Of a DNA stretch of 64,000 nucleotides, positions 60,916 through 64,000 are shown one piece after another. Origin of the DNA: JBBIMP01 sp037444305. Its GTDB lineage: Bacteria > Acidobacteriota > UBA6911. The position numbers and the translations under genes were made by a program. Under the pieces are notes generated by a model. That model was given only the letters and a program-made list of their open reading frames with translations, did no database searches and was not told the origin of the DNA. The first letter of the stretch is position 1. Each line of letters opens with the position of its first letter. Location: assembly GCA_037444305.1 (NCBI GenBank), contig JBBIMP010000023.1:14955-78954 (forward strand), read 5' to 3'.

Positions 60916-63699
60916 ATGAGAAACACATTGCCTCGATACGGAATACTTATGCTGGTTCTTCTGCTTCCTCTGTGCTCCAGCCCGGGTCTGCACGACCGTG
61001 CGGCCGCTCAGACACGCCAGCGCGAGAGGACTCCGCCGACACCCGGCCCCATGCTCGAGCAGGGGACGATGGAGATCGACACACCAGACTTCAGCCTGAG
61101 CCTGGTGCGCTCGTCGCAGACAGCCGCGGCCCTGAAGCCGAAGGATGCCGGCGGATTTGACTTCACTCCGGGCGACCTGCTCGTTGAGCGCTCCCAGAAC
61201 GGCTACTATCACCTCGGCGATCTGGACCTGCGGCTGCGCGCCGGGGAAACCGGGGAGTGGAGGAGCTACTCGACGGCCGTGTCCCGCAGCCCGGTCGCCG
61301 CGCTGCCCGCCGAGTCGCAGGTGCTTGCGGCGGCGGACCTGACGCCGACGCTCCCCGAAGATTTCCCCCTCCAGGCGACGCGCACCTGGGCGCTGGACGG
61401 AGGAAGGCTCGTTCTGCGCTTCGAGCTGAAGAACAAGTCGTCGCAACCCGTCGAGATCGGGGCGCTCGGCATTCCGATGATCTTCAACAACGTGATCAGC
61501 AACCGCACGCTGGATCAGGCTCACGCGGCCTGCTCCTTCTCCGACCCTTACATCGGTCAGGACGCCGGATACATCCAGGTGACTCGCCTCACCGGTCACG
61601 GGCCCGCCCTGGTGGTCGTCCCCGACGGCAGGACCCCTTTCGAAGCCTACAAGCCCATCCTCGACCGGCGAGGATCCGCCCCTGCCCCGATCTTCACCGA
61701 TCCGACTCCGCGGGGCATAACGTTCGAGGGTTTTCACAGCTGGATGGTTCACAGCCGCGCCTTCGCCGAAAACGAGTGGAAGCAGGCTCAGCCGTGGAAT
61801 CCGGCGACGTCCTGGACTCTGGCTCCCGGCGCCTCCAGGAGCTACGGTGTCCGGTTCCTGGTCTCGGATTCCATCCGCGGGATAGAGAGCACGCTCTCCG
61901 CCGGCGGCCGTCCCGTAGCGATCGGCATTCCGGGTTACGTCTTGCCCACGGATACCGAAGGGCGCCTCTTTCTCAAGCACACCGGCAGCGTGCGCAGCAT
62001 CGAGATCGAACCGGCGGGCGCAATTGCGGTCACTGAGACGAAGGCCACGCTCGGTGGCTGGACGGCTTACTCCCTTGCGGGCAAGACCTGGGGTCGGGCC
62101 CGGCTGGTGGTGAACTACTCGGACGGCCTCCGGCAGGCGATCCACTACTTCGTGATCAAGCCACAGGCCGAGGCCGTCTCCGACATGGGACGATTTCTCA
62201 CCACCCGGCAGTGGTTCGTGGACCCCGACGATCCCTTTAAGCGCAGCCCCTCGGTGATGAGCTATGACCGGGAGGAGAACAGGATCGTGATGCAGGACAG
62301 TCGCGTCTGGATCGCCGGCCTGGGCGACGAAGGGGGCTCGGGATCGTGGCTGACCGCGATCATGAAGCAGCTCGGCCAGCCGGACAGGCAGGAGCTCAAC
62401 AAGCTCCAGCAGTTCATCGACGGGGTGTTGTGGGGGGGCTTGCAGCACAAGGACGGTCCTCTCCAGTACGCCGTGCGCAAGAGCCTGTTCTACTATCAAC
62501 CCGACGAAATGCCGGAAGGCTACTACAGGAGCGATTTCAACTGGGGAACGTGGACGAGCTGGAAGAAGCTGGACGCCGAAAAAGTGGACCGTTCCTTCAA
62601 CTACCCGCACGTCGCCGCGCTGCACTGGGTGATGTATCGCCTGGCGCGCAACCACGAGGGTCTGGTCACCAACCACCCGTGGAGGTGGTATCTGGCCAAT
62701 GCCTACCACACCACCGTGGCCATGATGAAGCACGCCCCCCGGTACACGGCATTCGGGCAGATGGAAGGGGACATATTCCTCCAGATTCTGCTCGACCTCC
62801 AGCGGGAAGGGATGGCCGAGGAAGCAGGGGATCTGGAGGCCCAGATGAAAACCCGCGCCGATCGCTGGAGGAGCCAGGCGTATCCCTTCGGCAGCGAGAT
62901 GCCCTGGGACTCCACCGGCCAGGAGGAGGTCTATGCCTGGACGAGGCATTTCGGGGACACGGCCAAGGCGGAGGTGACGCTCAACGCCATCCTCGGCTAC
63001 ATGCCGACGCTTCCCCACTGGGGCTACAACGGCAGCGCGCGACGCTACTGGGACTTCCAGTACGCCGGCAAAATCCGCCGGATCGAGCGCCAGCTGCACC
63101 ACTACGGCTCCGGCATCAACGCCATTCCGGTTCTGGCCGAGTATCGCACCCGGCCGGACGACCTCTACCTGCTGCGCGTCGGCTACGGCGGCACCATGGG
63201 CGCGCTCACCAACATCGACTCGGAGGGATTCGCTTCCGCAGCCTTCCACTCTTTTCCCGACACGCTGAAATTCGATCCCCTGTCCGGGGATTACGGCCCG
63301 AACTTTTTCGGCCATGCCTTCAACACGGCCACCTACATCGTTCGCGACCCTGAGTTCGGCTGGTTGTCGTTCGGCGGCAACGTCGAAGTGGACGGCTCGA
63401 CCGTCCATGTCAGTCCCCTCGACTCCTTCCGCATGCGGATTTACGTGGCGCCCGCCGGTTTGTGGCTGACGCTCGACTCCGGCAAGTTCGCGAAGGTGGA
63501 ATTGGATGCCGCGACGGGCTCGGTGAGCGTAGGCCTGGAAGCGGCCACGTCCTTCACGCCGACGGCCCGTCTGCGCGTGGAGCAGCCGTCCGGGTCCGGC
63601 GAGGGCAGGGTCTATCGTCCGCAGGCGGATTTCGAGATGGAGCGGGGAGCGTACGTGGTTCCGCTCGGAGAAGGCATCACATGGGTTCGCTTTCCATAA
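60916..63699 (+). CDS. large secreted protein, DUF5695-like, putative glycoside-active enzyme
   Basis: A 927-residue exported protein with a signal peptide (residues 8-30, YGILMLVLLLPLCSSPGLH). The N-terminal third is beta-rich (sugar-binding-like, LRFELKNKSSQPVEIGALGIPM), the middle third is helical with many aromatic residues (GWTAYSLAGKTW, YRSDFNWGTWTSWKKLD, YAWTRHFGDTAKAEVTLNAI), as in alpha/alpha-barrel glycosidases, and the C-terminus is beta again. I recall DUF5695 proteins with this composition, but no catalytic residues are established. The ATG at 60916 has GGAGGG 10 nt upstream and places the signal first. Confidence 0.75.
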   Translation: MRNTLPRYGILMLVLLLPLCSSPGLHDRAAAQTRQRERTPPTPGPMLEQGTMEIDTPDFSLSLVRSSQTAAALKPKDAGGFDFTPGDLLVERSQNGYYHLGDLDLRLRAGETGEWRSYSTAVSRSPVAALPAESQVLAAADLTPTLPEDFPLQATRTWALDGGRLVLRFELKNKSSQPVEIGALGIPMIFNNVISNRTLDQAHAACSFSDPYIGQDAGYIQVTRLTGHGPALVVVPDGRTPFEAYKPILDRRGSAPAPIFTDPTPRGITFEGFHSWMVHSRAFAENEWKQAQPWNPATSWTLAPGASRSYGVRFLVSDSIRGIESTLSAGGRPVAIGIPGYVLPTDTEGRLFLKHTGSVRSIEIEPAGAIAVTETKATLGGWTAYSLAGKTWGRARLVVNYSDGLRQAIHYFVIKPQAEAVSDMGRFLTTRQWFVDPDDPFKRSPSVMSYDREENRIVMQDSRVWIAGLGDEGGSGSWLTAIMKQLGQPDRQELNKLQQFIDGVLWGGLQHKDGPLQYAVRKSLFYYQPDEMPEGYYRSDFNWGTWTSWKKLDAEKVDRSFNYPHVAALHWVMYRLARNHEGLVTNHPWRWYLANAYHTTVAMMKHAPRYTAFGQMEGDIFLQILLDLQREGMAEEAGDLEAQMKTRADRWRSQAYPFGSEMPWDSTGQEEVYAWTRHFGDTAKAEVTLNAILGYMPTLPHWGYNGSARRYWDFQYAGKIRRIERQLHHYGSGINAIPVLAEYRTRPDDLYLLRVGYGGTMGALTNIDSEGFASAAFHSFPDTLKFDPLSGDYGPNFFGHAFNTATYIVRDPEFGWLSFGGNVEVDGSTVHVSPLDSFRMRIYVAPAGLWLTLDSGKFAKVELDAATGSVSVGLEAATSFTPTARLRVEQPSGSGEGRVYRPQADFEMERGAYVVPLGEGITWVRFP

Positions 63700-63767
63700 T
63701 GGACCGCATGGAGGTGTCTGGAAACAAACTCCCTATTTCCGCCTGACGACCTGAGCGCCTGACCGTC

Positions 63768-64000
63768 TCAGCCGACGTGGACGCCGGGGCGGCGCCCCTC
63801 CTCCGGCTCCGCCCTGCGCAGAATCTCGCGCGTCAGCGGGGCCGTATCCCCCTCGCCGAGAACGGTGTATCTCAGGAGGTATTGGAAAGGATTCCCTTCC
63901 GTCCACCCGAAGTAGACGCGGCACGGCCTCCCGGTCAGCCCAACTTCCGAATTCGGCGGAGCGATTTTGGCCCTTTCTGCGGCATTGGCAGCTGCAAGTC
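63768..64000 (-). CDS. C-terminal fragment of an unidentified protein (cut by window edge)
   Basis: On the minus strand a frame open from the window edge ends at the TGA at 63768-63770. The last residues read YFGWTEGNPFQYLLRYTVLG followed by EGDTAPLTREILRRAEPEEG. The phrase resembles the cytoplasmic tail of some membrane transporters, but I cannot name the family. Codon usage is like that of the neighbouring genes. Confidence 0.6.
   Translation of the reverse strand, partial: LAAANAAERAKIAPPNSEVGLTGRPCRVYFGWTEGNPFQYLLRYTVLGEGDTAPLTREILRRAEPEEGRRPGVHVG

Noticed and set aside
60514..63408. 964-codon open frame on the minus strand opposite the DUF5695-like gene
   Set aside because: Shadow frame; the plus-strand product has a signal peptide and coherent composition, the minus product does not.

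Overview
The window is about 63% GC and gene-dense. It carries single-copy housekeeping genes of a Gram-negative-type bacterium together with families common in Acidobacteriota: a secreted GWxTD protein, an Hfq-like protein with a long N-terminal extension, zinc-ribbon/PEGA/TPR proteins and a DUF5695-like secreted protein. Assignment to Acidobacteriota or a close relative is an inference from gene content; there is no rRNA, tRNA or CRISPR array to anchor it.

Layout. 0-3.4 kb: a DHH-type phosphoesterase cut by the window edge, an acyl-CoA dehydrogenase and a GWxTD protein behind a consensus sigma70 promoter. 3.4-8 kb: a polysaccharide block of two GT2 glycosyltransferases and rmlA-rmlB-rmlD (no rmlC). 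8-15 kb: smpB, pepA, a membrane protein, pdxA, an hfq-like gene, a TPR lipoprotein-like or secreted protein, holB and tmk. 15-17.6 kb: YggS, YggU, a Crp/Fnr regulator and a ferredoxin-like protein. 17.7-24 kb, all on the minus strand: a sensor kinase and a sigma54 activator (GAFTGA intact), then a strong sigma54 promoter driving two tandem catalytically dead serine-recombinase-fold proteins and a membrane-bound heterodisulfide-reductase-like Fe-S protein. 24-28.4 kb: a Cys-rich protein under an FNR/HcpR-type site, a HEAT-repeat/cyclophilin fusion and a DUF4143 ATPase. 28.8-37.4 kb: a B12-dependent ribonucleotide reductase, a beta-barrel-like protein, and the heat-shock operon hrcA-grpE-dnaK-dnaJ-rsmE. 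37.4-53.6 kb: amino-acid enzymes, an HtrA protease, class II fructose bisphosphatase, a radical SAM protein, QueE, a PP2C phosphatase, envelope/TPR proteins, uridine kinase and a dihydropyrimidinase-like enzyme. 53.9-64 kb: urocanate hydratase and secreted hydrolases mixed with wreckage of an amino-acid ABC transporter and an alanine symporter.

The most unusual unit is 17.7-24 kb. The kinase/activator pair sits directly upstream of a promoter with textbook -24/-12 spacing. The first two products of that operon look like resolvase N-terminal domains that have lost the nucleophilic serine and the catalytic arginines; a catalytic arginine is replaced by cysteine in both, and both carry an adjacent Cys-Cys pair. 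They are followed 4 bp later by an Fe-S electron-transfer protein. I propose a redox-linked function for this recombinase-derived pair. Separately, two TTGAC-N4-GTCAA palindromes, each at class II (-41.5) distance from a plausible -10 box, link the ferredoxin gene and the Cys-rich gene into a small regulon, probably controlled by the Crp/Fnr protein encoded beside the first site.

From 53.9 to 60.7 kb the DNA shows repeated internal deletions of transporter genes. Several short repeat families (5.2, 10.2, 14.9, 31.5, 31.7, 41.6 and 59.9 kb) mark intergenic spaces.
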